Below, in pieces: positions 1-5,800 of a DNA stretch of 7,971 bases. The notes under the pieces were generated by a model. It saw nothing but the letters and a program-made list of their open reading frames with translations. It had not been told where the DNA came from and did not search any database. A program made the position numbers and the translations under genes. The stretch is from Actinomycetota bacterium (GTDB lineage Bacteria > Actinomycetota > Actinomycetes > Streptosporangiales > Streptosporangiaceae), in NCBI GenBank assembly GCA_003541285.1, contig DPMS01000738.1, forward strand, positions 1 to 7,971, read 5' to 3'. The stretch's first letter is position 1; every line of letters starts with the position of its first letter.

Positions 1-174
1 ATCCCCACGTGAATAGCTACATCAGCGCTGCCAGATCGCCGATTACTTTTGCTGATTAGCTGGCCTGACGGGAACTTGAAAGATGCCCAGATCGTCCATT
101 ACGGCACCGCACCCTGGCGTTTGTGGGGCGATCGCGACTTGGTGAACACTTTGGTCAGTGTGAAGTGCCCCGAG
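1..174. other. Left edge, no confident gene
   Basis: This stretch lies downstream of the EcsC-family gene. A plus-strand frame open from about position 13, with a TTG at 49, reads like protein to about position 160 (for example KDAQIVHYG and WRLWGDRDLVN) and its third positions are mostly G/C. That frame then runs antisense through the EcsC 3' end to a stop at 492. It may be the remnant of another gene entering from the left. I cannot assign a family, and chance is a fair alternative. Confidence 0.3.
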
Positions 175-1299
175 TCAGCGAAGGTCGGGGCCACCTGCCT
201 CGGCGAGCTCGCGGAGCACGCTGATCGCCTCATCGGCGTCATCTCGGCCGTCTGGGCCGACATCACGAAACGATCCGGGCGTTTCCTCGTCACCGAGGTG
301 TGGGTACTTCTCCAGGAGGAACCGCCGCCGGTACGCGACGTCGGCGGCGTCAACGGTCGCCTCCAAAGTGGCCCAGTTGAATGCGCCGCCCAGAAGGATC
401 CCGGCTGCGGGTACGACCTTGCCGAGCGACTGCTTGGTGAAGCGAATCCCGAATGCCTTCGCGAACCCCTTCGAGACCTGAGTGACAACTGACTTGTCCA
501 GGACCGCCCAGAGCTTGCCGCGGACGAGCGCTTGGGTGAGCCGCGAGACGTCGGCCATCGCGGCGGTCTTAGCGGTTGCTGACATCGCCGTCCCGGCGTT
601 GACGACAGACATCACGAAAAGCTTCTCAGCAGGCTCTTCTGGGTCATAGCCGTAGAGCAGCGACACATGGCCGACGGAACGAGACGCGAGTCCGAGAACG
701 ACTACAGCGTCGCCAGCGACAGCGCCGGCGATTGCTGTTCCCGAAGGCGCTGCCGCGACCCCGCCGGAGGCGGGGATGGCAAGCTCTCCTCCGGTGATCA
801 CAAGCCCTGTACCCGCTCCCGAGAGTGCCGCAGCGGCTGGGTAGTACCAGCTCGCTCCTCGTCCACGGACAGCGTCGATCTGCTCAAGATCGAGGCGGCG
901 CAGGTCGGAAAGCGATGCAACGTCGTGCCCACGCTTCTGGTGGCTCGCCACCACCCGTTTGGAAGAGAGTCCTGCTCGCGAGACCCGTCCCACCGTATGC
1001 CGAATCGACCCAAGAGCAGCGCGGCTCCAGTCGACCATGCCGCCGGGAAGGGCGTCTGCGGCTCCATGAGCCCCGGTGCCGACTGCGGAAGCGCCCTTAG
1101 CGACGATTTCCTGCCCATGCGAAACGGCCGATTGCGCCCGTGGGTGGTTCTCCAGGAACTTCGTAGCACGCTCGCCGAGTTCGGCGCCGCTGATGGCCAC
1201 TTGCTCGCTGACGCTTCTCATCCCTCGTGACAGAGGGCGCCCGTTGAACCGTTGGATGTCACGCCATGCCGCGAACTCGTAGTCCGAGGGATCTGCCAT
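175..1299 (-). CDS. EcsC family protein
   Basis: This 374-residue protein carries an EcsC-type domain. The conserved region starts near residue 130 (SDLRRLDLEQID) and runs to about 332. It contains a glycine/alanine-rich hydrophobic stretch at about 153-208, the motif YGYDPEEPAEKLFVMS at about 216-231, and a second small-residue segment at about 296-310 (VVPAAGILLGGAFNW). EcsC was named from the Bacillus ecs locus next to an ABC transporter; its biochemical role is not settled. No transporter genes lie beside this copy, so it stands alone. The first 125 residues are polar with Ala/Gly-rich stretches and look like a variable extension. The ATG at 1299 has no clear Shine-Dalgarno sequence. A hydrophobic, membrane-associated location is inferred. 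Family call fairly sure, function unknown. Confidence 0.8.
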   Translation of the reverse strand: MADPSDYEFAAWRDIQRFNGRPLSRGMRSVSEQVAISGAELGERATKFLENHPRAQSAVSHGQEIVAKGASAVGTGAHGAADALPGGMVDWSRAALGSIRHTVGRVSRAGLSSKRVVASHQKRGHDVASLSDLRRLDLEQIDAVRGRGASWYYPAAAALSGAGTGLVITGGELAIPASGGVAAAPSGTAIAGAVAGDAVVVLGLASRSVGHVSLLYGYDPEEPAEKLFVMSVVNAGTAMSATAKTAAMADVSRLTQALVRGKLWAVLDKSVVTQVSKGFAKAFGIRFTKQSLGKVVPAAGILLGGAFNWATLEATVDAADVAYRRRFLLEKYPHLGDEETPGSFRDVGPDGRDDADEAISVLRELAEAGGPDLR

Positions 1300-1514
1300 G
1301 CCGCAAGGGTAGTGGTCCAGGCCGATACGACGCGCACAAACTGACCCGGGCGGGTTCTGGAGTTGGCGTTCGTCCGATCATTCGCAGTGGGTTGGCTACC
1401 CCGACTTCAATAAGGCGGCTCAGGCGCTGCGCGCGGGCGGAGCATTATCACCCGACGTGAGCGCTGGTGCTCGCGGCTGTGCTGGAGAGGCTGCGATCCG
1501 GGCAGGCCCGATGA
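1300..1514. other. Gap between EcsC gene and hypothetical gene
   Basis: This is the upstream region of the EcsC-family gene and the downstream region of the minus-strand hypothetical gene. No strong hairpin or clear promoter was found. A plus-strand frame without a usable start, centred on 1350-1450, translates to a protein-like stretch (HSQWVGYPDFNKAAQALRAG), which could be a gene scrap. I would not call it a gene. Confidence 0.35.
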
Positions 1515-2030
1515 TCACTGTGCGCGGCGGTAGGGCTGGTCTATGAGGTTGCCGGTCAGGCTGGTCAGGATCTCGCGCCTCGTTCCCTCGGTCAGCCGCG
1601 CCTCGATGCCGTCCGCGAGGGCTTCGAGCATTTCGTCGTGGAACAGCAGCACGTAGTGATGCAGCCGGCGGAACGGGTCACCGGAGTGATGCGGATGGAC
1701 GGAATTGACCCGGATCGCATCCTCGATCCAGGCCGAGTTGATGACTTCGTGGGCACGGTAGCCGTCCAGGCCTTTGCCGTGCAGCGGGTGACCGCCGATC
1801 GCCTCGTCGTTCGGCCCGCCGAAGCGGATCCCCGCGCAGCCCCACAGCTCGATCACCACGAACAGCGACGTGTGGGAGTCGGCGGGCGAGACCACCGTCA
1901 CGTAAGTGCCATCCCAGTGCGGATCGGGCTGGTCAGCATGGCACACGATAAACGCCCGGGACCCGTTGCTGATCAGGTGCGGCAGCGGCGTCCCGGCATC
2001 CCACCGCGGGCTGAGCGGCCAGTCCCGTAC
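1515..2030 (-). CDS. Conserved-looking hypothetical protein, start codon missing or shifted
   Basis: The protein is about 170 residues. It has no transmembrane segment or signal peptide and is rich in His, Trp and Asp. Recognisable stretches are RDWPLSPRWDAGTPLPHL near the N terminus, PDPHWDGTYVTVV, GGPNDEAIGGHPLHGKGLD, HEVINSAWIED and HHYVLLFHDEMLEALADG. I do not recognise a named family; the look is of a soluble actinobacterial hypothetical protein. The first canonical in-frame start is the GTG at 1946, but protein-like, G/C-third-position coding continues upstream to about 2030 with no ATG, GTG or TTG; the frame stays open to 2118. An ATG at 2030-2032 lies one frame off, and one extra base just after it would give MYRDWPLSPRW. 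The 5' end is therefore probably damaged by a one-base deletion or misread. If the gene is intact, 1515-1946 (143 residues) is the minimal product. Confidence 0.6.
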   Translation of the reverse strand, partial: VRDWPLSPRWDAGTPLPHLISNGSRAFIVCHADQPDPHWDGTYVTVVSPADSHTSLFVVIELWGCAGIRFGGPNDEAIGGHPLHGKGLDGYRAHEVINSAWIEDAIRVNSVHPHHSGDPFRRLHHYVLLFHDEMLEALADGIEARLTEGTRREILTSLTGNLIDQPYRRAQ

Positions 2031-2088
2031 ATCACGCCGCGAGAGCGATCGAAGCTGTCCTCGGACGCGGTTACGGCGTGCTCTTACG

Positions 2089-2396
2089 TTACGCGCGGGT
2101 CGCTCGTTCGATGTTCCGCTTCAGCACCGCCAGCATGCGCGCCTGCATGATCCACGAAACCGGACGGAGGAGCCAGCCGGCGTCGAACCGTTCCGCCCGC
2201 GAGGGCGGAATGTCTGGTAACCGCTGACGACCAGGCGAGTCTGCCCGCCGGGCAGCTCGTTGAGCAGGAAACCCCAGATCGCTTCCATGTAGGCCGCGGG
2301 CCGTGGCTGGTCCGGGTCAAGCCAGCGGCCTAGCAGATCGGCGTACCCGTACAGGCCGAGGAACCGGTTCGGTTCGAGCACTCGAACCCGGGTAGG
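2089..2396 (-). pseudogene. SRPBCC-like protein remnant, 5'-truncated and frameshifted
   Basis: The first part, read from about 2396 down to about 2207, gives VLEPNRFLGLYGYADLLGRW, EAIWGFLLNELPGGQTRLVV and SGYQTFRP. This is the late-strand pattern of SRPBCC (START/Bet v1 fold) proteins, in which 'GFLL..LPGGxTRLVV' precedes the long C-terminal helix. The frame then degenerates. A shift of one base near 2197-2207 opens a second frame: ERFDAGWLLRPVSWIMQARM followed by LAVLKRNIERATRA, with a TAA at 2089-2091. That is a typical C-terminal helix for the family. The usual N-terminal ~100 residues are absent, because the remnant begins where the neighbouring cupin gene ends (2398). The GTG at 2381 is the only nearby start and would make a short, mis-framed peptide. 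Non-functional by this reading; the family call rests on motif memory. Confidence 0.65.
2371..2388 (-). terminator. Hairpin 9 nt after the cupin stop
   Basis: GGTTCGAGCACTCGAACC is a perfect inverted repeat with 8-bp arms and a 2-nt centre, so it folds as about 7 bp with a 4-nt loop. It begins 9 nt past the cupin stop codon and is placed to act as that gene's terminator. There is no U-run, as is usual in actinomycetes. It also overlaps the truncated 5' edge of the SRPBCC remnant and adjoins a second palindrome, GAACCGGTTC, at 2361-2370. Confidence 0.4.
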
Positions 2397-2397
2397 C

Positions 2398-2838
2398 TCA
2401 GCCCAAGGGCGGGCCGTCGACCTGGGAGTCGTGCTCGGCGAACAATGCTCGCATCGCGCCGGGGTTCTGGGCTCCTTCGGGCATGCGCACGATCAGGTCC
2501 ATGGCCTCCGGTGTTGCCACGACGAGCATGCGGGCCGGCTCGGCGGAGGGATTGCGGAACGCGTGGGTGGCGCCCCGCGGCACGAAGGCCATCGATCCCG
2601 CAGGCACCCGTGACGTTTCACCGTCCACGCGGAACTCCATCTCGCCGGCCAGCACGTAGAAGGCCTCGTCGTAGGCGTTGTGGTGGTGGGCCGGCGGGCC
2701 GCCGCCGTGCCCCGGGAAGTTGTTGATGAAGATGGCGAACCCCTGGGCCCGGCCCGCTTCCAGGAGCACGTTCAACTGGGCGACCCCGTTGTCGATGGCC
2801 TCGCCGGCCTTCGGCTCGGTCACGAACTTCGCTGCCAT
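2398..2838 (-). CDS. Cupin domain-containing protein
   Basis: This is a 146-residue single-domain cupin. Motif 1 is complete: H51-x-H53-x4-E58-x6-G65 (HHHNAYDEAFYVLAG). Motif 2 is also complete: G81-x5-P87-x-G89-x2-H92-x3-N96 (GSMAFVPRGATHAFRN). The metal-binding set H51, H53, E58 and H92 is therefore intact, and a metal-dependent or small-molecule-binding role is likely; the substrate cannot be read from sequence. I chose the ATG at 2838 because GGAG lies about 8 nt upstream and the cupin fold begins soon after; the frame extends to 2919, but those codons overlap the operator region. The gene is divergent from the TetR-family gene and probably repressed by it through the shared intergenic operator. 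A cytoplasmic location is inferred from the lack of a signal peptide. Confidence 0.88.
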   Translation of the reverse strand: MAAKFVTEPKAGEAIDNGVAQLNVLLEAGRAQGFAIFINNFPGHGGGPPAHHHNAYDEAFYVLAGEMEFRVDGETSRVPAGSMAFVPRGATHAFRNPSAEPARMLVVATPEAMDLIVRMPEGAQNPGAMRALFAEHDSQVDGPPLG

Positions 2839-2884
2839 GGCTGATCTCCAGATCGGTGTCTTGCGGCTCGCACAGGGCCATTGT

Positions 2885-2914
2885 TTGTAGAGTGTGACTC
2901 TATAGAGGTAGACT
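2885..2914 (+). promoter_or_regulatory. Candidate promoter for the TetR-family gene, leaderless
   Basis: TTGTAG at 2885-2890 and TAGACT at 2909-2914 are separated by 18 bp and resemble -35 and -10 boxes. Transcription would begin about 7 nt past the -10, at or next to the GTG at 2922, giving a leaderless mRNA. This agrees with the lack of a Shine-Dalgarno sequence. The promoter is almost wholly inside the tandem operator, so repressor binding would block it. Confidence 0.4.
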
Positions 2915-2917
2915 CTC
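2888..2917. promoter_or_regulatory. Tandem 15-bp operator between cupin and TetR genes
   Basis: Two 15-bp units abut. The first, TAGAGTGTGACTCTA (2888-2902), is a perfect palindrome with 6-bp arms around GTG. The second, TAGAGGTAGACTCTC (2903-2917), matches it at 11 of 15 positions and is palindromic only in part. A 10-bp palindrome, CTCTATAGAG, spans their junction. TetR-family regulators commonly bind such palindromes next to their own gene, and tandem sites fit two dimers. The site ends 4 bp before the TetR-family GTG start and lies upstream of the divergent cupin gene. Confidence 0.65.
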
Positions 2918-2921
2918 ACGT

Positions 2922-3575
2922 GTGCGTGAGCCGGTCAAGGGAACGACAGAGGCGGGGCGCCGCCGTGAAGCCCGGGCGCGTGCCACCCGCCTGCGGATCA
3001 TCCAGGCCGGCGTCCGGCTCTTCGTGGATCAGGGCTACGCCGCCACCACGGTGCAGGCCATCGCTCACCAGGCAGGCGTTGCTCCCGCTACCATCTACCA
3101 GGCCTTCGGCACCAAGCAGTCCATCCTGGCCGCCGCCCTGGACCTCACGATCGCCGGCGATGACGCACCCCAGGCCGTCCTCGACCGGGACTGGGTCGCG
3201 CGGGCGCACCATGAACCAGATCCACGGCGGCAGCTGCGGCTCGTCGTCGAGGGTGCCTGCCGGATCGCTGCGCGCACCGCCCCGCTCAAGGAGGTCATGC
3301 GCGACGCGGCGGCCACCGAACCGGCAGCCCGGGACCTTCTGCGCCAGGACCACCAAAGGCGCCACCGGACCCAGGAAGGCCTGGTCAATCTGCTCCTGGA
3401 ACGCCGGCGGCTCCGCCCCGGGATCGACCGCCGCTACGCCGTCGACACGTTCTTCGCCCTCGTCAACAGCAGCACGTTCGAGCTCCTGGTCGTCCGCACC
3501 GGCTGGACCGAAACGCAATGGCAGGACTGGCTCGTCCACCTCATTGAGGCAGAACTCTTCCGGCCTGAAGACTGA
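2922..3575 (+). CDS. TetR/AcrR family transcriptional regulator
   Basis: This 217-residue protein has the classical TetR N-terminal DNA-binding domain. A basic leader (RRREARARATR) is followed by helix 1 (IIQAGVRLFVDQGYAATTV, about 26-44) and the helix-turn-helix (IAHQAGVAPATIYQAFGTK, about 47-65). The C-terminal ~140 residues form the variable ligand-binding and dimerisation part, whose inducer cannot be predicted. Length is normal for the family. The GTG at 2922 is the first start in frame and sits just after the operator, fitting a leaderless message. The gene is divergent from the cupin gene; the layout suggests it represses both itself and the cupin until a small molecule releases it. 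This regulatory role is inferred from family and context. Confidence 0.92.
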   Translation: MREPVKGTTEAGRRREARARATRLRIIQAGVRLFVDQGYAATTVQAIAHQAGVAPATIYQAFGTKQSILAAALDLTIAGDDAPQAVLDRDWVARAHHEPDPRRQLRLVVEGACRIAARTAPLKEVMRDAAATEPAARDLLRQDHQRRHRTQEGLVNLLLERRRLRPGIDRRYAVDTFFALVNSSTFELLVVRTGWTETQWQDWLVHLIEAELFRPED

Positions 3576-3605
3576 CCCCCGGCCATCGTCAACAGCAGGA
3601 CTATC

Positions 3606-3641
3606 CGGGGGGATTTGCTCAGCAGGCTGCTGCTACTCCCG
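3606..3641 (+). terminator. Candidate terminator after the TetR-family gene
   Basis: Outer arms CGGG (3606-3609) and CCCG (3638-3641) enclose an inner inverted repeat, CAGCAG-G-CTGCTG (3620-3632). The structure begins about 30 nt past the TGA at 3575 and could fold as a two-part stem. No U-run follows. Confidence 0.35.
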
Positions 3642-3774
3642 TCCGTCCACCGGCTCCGGCGCCGGCCGCTGTTCCCTCCAGCCCCCGCAGCACCACGCAG
3701 ACCGGAGGCCCAGGCCGCTTACCCACCGTAACCACCACGCAACGGCCCCGGCCCCCACCCGAAACCGCTCATCT

Positions 3775-3824
3775 CCCCGGCATCGCGGGGTGTCGCGGTG
3801 TGATCTGGTGTGGCGTGTTGCCAC
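3775..3824. repeat. Two small hairpins ahead of the long palindrome
   Basis: CCCCG (3775-3779) pairs with CGGGG (3786-3790) around a 6-nt loop. GTGGC (3810-3814) pairs with GCCAC (3820-3824) around the loop GTGTT. Each is short and could arise by chance in GC-rich DNA, but together with the following 61-nt palindrome they make this a structured tract. Confidence 0.35.
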
Positions 3825-3832
3825 GGAGATGG

Positions 3833-3893
3833 GACGAAGCTCCGGTATGACAAGGGTCTTCCTATAGATCCGCGTCATTCCTGGAGCTTCGTC
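3833..3893. repeat. 61-nt imperfect palindrome with three stacked stems
   Basis: Outer arms GACGAAGCTCCGG (3833-3845) and CTGGAGCTTCGTC (3881-3893) match at 12 of 13 positions, with the last able to form G-U in RNA. Inside them ATGAC (3847-3851) pairs with GTCAT (3874-3878). Inside those GGGTCT (3854-3859) pairs with AGATCC (3866-3871), one pair being G-U, leaving the 6-nt loop TCCTAT. That gives 24 pairs in 61 nt, with only small internal loops. Possible identities are a structured RNA, a terminator, or the end of a mobile element; there is no transposase beside it. Confidence 0.6.
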
Positions 3894-4146
3894 GTGGCCC
3901 AGTCTGCCATTGCCCTTGCTGATCGCGAGCCGGTTGCGCCTGCTGGGCTGGCCACAGCGACCAGAACCTGCGATGACCTGCTGGAACTGTTCGGGCCGGT
4001 GTTGGATGGCCGGTCCGCACCGCCGCCGAGAACGCCGGCGCCAGGCCAGCTCGCCCTCATTTGCGCAGTGAGGGCGCTCCGGTGGCTGGTCGCACATGGA
4101 CGGACGTGGCCGGGAGCGCAAGGTCTGACTGGCGGCGAGAAATCGG

Positions 4147-4162
4147 TTACGGCGGATTACGG
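4147..4162 (+). promoter_or_regulatory. Direct repeat upstream of the YCII gene
   Basis: TTACGG occurs at 4147-4152 and again at 4157-4162, exactly one helical turn apart, within GGTTACGGCG and GATTACGGAT. It lies about 40 bp upstream of the chosen YCII start. It could be an activator or repressor site; I cannot assign a factor. Confidence 0.25.
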
Positions 4163-4203
4163 ATTCTGCTGCCGGCTGCAGTCTGGTGCGGGGCACCGGC
4201 ACC

Positions 4204-4773
4204 GTGGTCAAGACTGTGGGCGTGGAGTTCTTCTGTTACCACCGTGACCGGCCCGGCTCTGTGACGTTGCGCGAGGAGTTGCGGGAAGAGCACTGGTCCT
4301 ACATGGACCGGTACGCGGCGGAGATGCTCGCCCGCGGCCCGACTCTCGCCAGTGACGGTGACACGCCCACCGGGAGCGTCCACGTCCTGGCCCTGCCCGA
4401 CCCGGCTGCCGCGCGCGCGTTCGCCTTCGACGAGCCGAACTACCAGGCCGGTGTGTACCGGGACGTGATGCTGCGCCGGTGGCGCAACCTGCTGGGGCGC
4501 ACCATGTGGGACTTCCCCGGCGGGCGGGACGGCGGCAACCGGTATCTGGTGCTCGGCCTGGGCATGGGGCAGGCCGCCGACCTCGCCGTGCCGCCCGGCC
4601 GGGACGAACTGATCGCCTACGGGCCGCTGCTGTCCGATAACGGCGCCGCCTGGCTGGGTACGGCGGTGCTGGTCCGGGCGCCGGACCCGGGCACGGCACG
4701 GGCTGTCCTGACCCCGGGCCGGTACGCCGGCGTCGAAGTCCACAACTGGCAGTTCGGCGGGCGGCCGTCATAG
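4204..4773 (+). CDS. Protein with two YCII-related domains
   Basis: The protein has 189 residues from the GTG at 4204. The first half shows the YCII pattern: EEHWSYMDRYAAEMLARGPT, then TGSVHVLALPDPAAARAFAF, then DEPNYQAGVYRDVMLRRW. The second half repeats the fold in shorter form: DELIAYGPLLSDNGAAWLG, then AVLVRAPDPGTARAVL, then YAGVEVHNWQFGG. YCII proteins are small ferredoxin-like (dimeric alpha-beta barrel) proteins with a conserved His, which may be the H in EEHW here, and mostly unknown function; some relatives are dechlorinases or fuse to sigma-factor systems. Starts at 4186, 4204, 4216 and 4222 are all possible. I chose 4204 because GCGGGG lies about 10 nt upstream, although domain alignment would also fit 4222. 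Third positions are strongly G/C, so the gene looks healthy. It is transcribed alone. Confidence 0.82.
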   Translation: MVKTVGVEFFCYHRDRPGSVTLREELREEHWSYMDRYAAEMLARGPTLASDGDTPTGSVHVLALPDPAAARAFAFDEPNYQAGVYRDVMLRRWRNLLGRTMWDFPGGRDGGNRYLVLGLGMGQAADLAVPPGRDELIAYGPLLSDNGAAWLGTAVLVRAPDPGTARAVLTPGRYAGVEVHNWQFGGRPS

Positions 4774-4776
4774 GCC

Positions 4777-4796
4777 GGCTGGCTTCACGGCCAGCC
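4777..4796 (+). terminator. Hairpin terminator after the YCII gene
   Basis: GGCTGGC (4777-4783) and GCCAGCC (4790-4796) form a perfect 7-bp stem around the 6-nt loop TTCACG, only 3 nt past the TAG stop. Its placement strongly suggests a terminator of the U-less type used in actinomycetes. Confidence 0.6.
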
Positions 4797-5106
4797 ACAG
4801 CATCCCGGACCGCTCGCCAGGCAATCGCCGGACCTCACAGGCCCGCACATCCCATGCCGTGAATCTGCATAGCGATCTCAGTCACGATCTGCAGCCGTAA
4901 CACCAGCCAGCCGACGCGCGCCACACCGCCGATGGTGGCGGCGGCGCAATTGCTGGCCCCGCTGCCTGTTGCGCTTCTGAATGGCTCATCTGTGCGGCGT
5001 GAGATCAGCATGGCGGGAAGGGCCGCCGAAGGCCACGTTTGGGCATCCACTTCCGCGAGTGCGGCGGCTGCCCCAGGGCGGCCGCCATGACTGATACGAA
5101 TAGGGC
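4797..5106. other. Intergenic region before the hydrolase
   Basis: No gene, repeat or clear promoter is supported. A long minus-strand open frame covers 4835-5668, but it is mostly antisense to the hydrolase and its translation resembles no protein. AGGGC immediately before the ATG at 5107 is too close to serve as a normal ribosome binding site. Confidence 0.45.
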
Positions 5107-5800
5107 ATGACTGCCCGGCTGCTGCTCGTTCACAGCCCGCTGGTTGGATGCGCGACCTGGGATCTCGTCGCGGGGAAGCTGGCTGAGCGTTGGATATGAG
5201 GTGAATGTCCCCGACCTCACCGGGACAGTGGCGGCACAGCCGCCGCATTGCCGCCGCCAGGCCGAGGCCATCGCTGGCAGCGCGTCCGGCCAGCTCGCGA
5301 TCCTCATCGGCCATAGCGGGGCGGGGCCGCTGCTGGCGGCTGCGGGCGCCATCACCGGCCAGGCCCGCGGCTACATCTTTGCCGATGCCGGACTTCCGAT
5401 CCCAGGCCAGACCTGGATGCAGACAGTGCCGCCTGAACTGGCCAGCCAGATGCGGCAGATGGCTGATGCTCAGGGCTGGCTGCCGCCCTGGCCGCACTGG
5501 TGGGGCGATGAGGTCATGGCTGAGCTCATCCCCGATCCTGATCAGCGGCGCCGCTTCGCTGCCGGCTGCCCGCCGCTGCCACTGGCGATGTTTGAGGAAA
5601 CCCACCCCGCGGTGCCGCACTGGCCTGACGCCCCCGCCGGTCACCTTCAGCTCAGCGAGGCATACCACGACCAGGCAGAACTAGCCCGGGACCTTGGCTG
5701 GCCCGTCATCACGCGCAAGAGCCACCACCTCGCCCCGCTCACCGATCCCGGCATGGTCACCGAATCGCTGCATGAACTGATCGATCGCTTCGGCCTCTGA
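5107..5800 (+). pseudogene. Alpha/beta hydrolase interrupted by a one-base insertion
   Basis: Reading from the ATG at 5107 gives MTARLLLVHSPLVGCATWDL and then VAGKLAER before a TGA at 5197-5199. Dropping one T of the TT at 5190-5191 restores GYEVNVPDLTGT and an unbroken frame to the TGA at 5798-5800. The repaired protein has 230 residues. It shows the first beta strand with the oxyanion-loop pattern (LLLVHSP), the nucleophile elbow GHSGAG with Ser70, and a C-terminal histidine (SHHLAPLTDP, His206 or His207). This is the usual size and order of a small alpha/beta hydrolase; the substrate is unknown. Internal starts in the second frame would lose the oxyanion strand, so an active enzyme is unlikely unless the insertion is a sequencing error. 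No good ribosome binding site is seen. Confidence 0.82.

Larger units (their letters stand above)
3576..4203. other. Long gene-poor region between TetR-family and YCII genes
   Basis: No gene is convincingly supported here. The first 200 bases after the TetR-family gene are C-rich and non-coding in every frame. Positions 3775-3893 hold a series of hairpins listed separately. From the GTG at 3894, a plus frame runs to 4247 and its first ~65 codons look protein-like (LADREPVAPAG, ATRTCDDLLELFGPVLDG, LALICAVRALRWLVAHG), but no ribosome binding site or known family is visible and its 3' part overlaps the YCII gene in another frame. It could be a small orphan gene or a gene remnant. Confidence 0.45.

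Noticed and set aside
1638..2150. Plus-strand 170-codon frame
   Set aside because: It is antisense to the hypothetical gene, and its translation is low in protein-like features compared with the minus strand.
2361..2397. T-arm-like GGTTCGAG sequence suggesting a tRNA or attachment site
   Set aside because: No acceptor, D or anticodon arms can be folded around it and there is no integrase nearby. A palindromic terminator explains the sequence better.
2881..3867. Plus-strand open frame of 328 codons overlapping the TetR gene
   Set aside because: It is a Ser/Arg/Pro-rich shadow in another frame of the TetR gene, whose helix-turn-helix is unambiguous.
3775..3893. Insertion-sequence end
   Set aside because: There is no matching inverted end elsewhere in the window, no transposase and no visible target duplication, so it is kept only as one hypothesis for the palindrome.
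3633..4211. Minus-strand open frame of 192 codons in the TetR-YCII gap
   Set aside because: The translation is Arg/Pro/Trp-rich with no recognisable domain and no ribosome binding site. It also crosses the palindrome and the YCII start.
4835..5668. Long minus-strand open frame of 277 codons
   Set aside because: Most of it is antisense to the alpha/beta hydrolase, which has clear catalytic motifs. Its own translation has no family features, and long antisense frames are expected in high-GC DNA.
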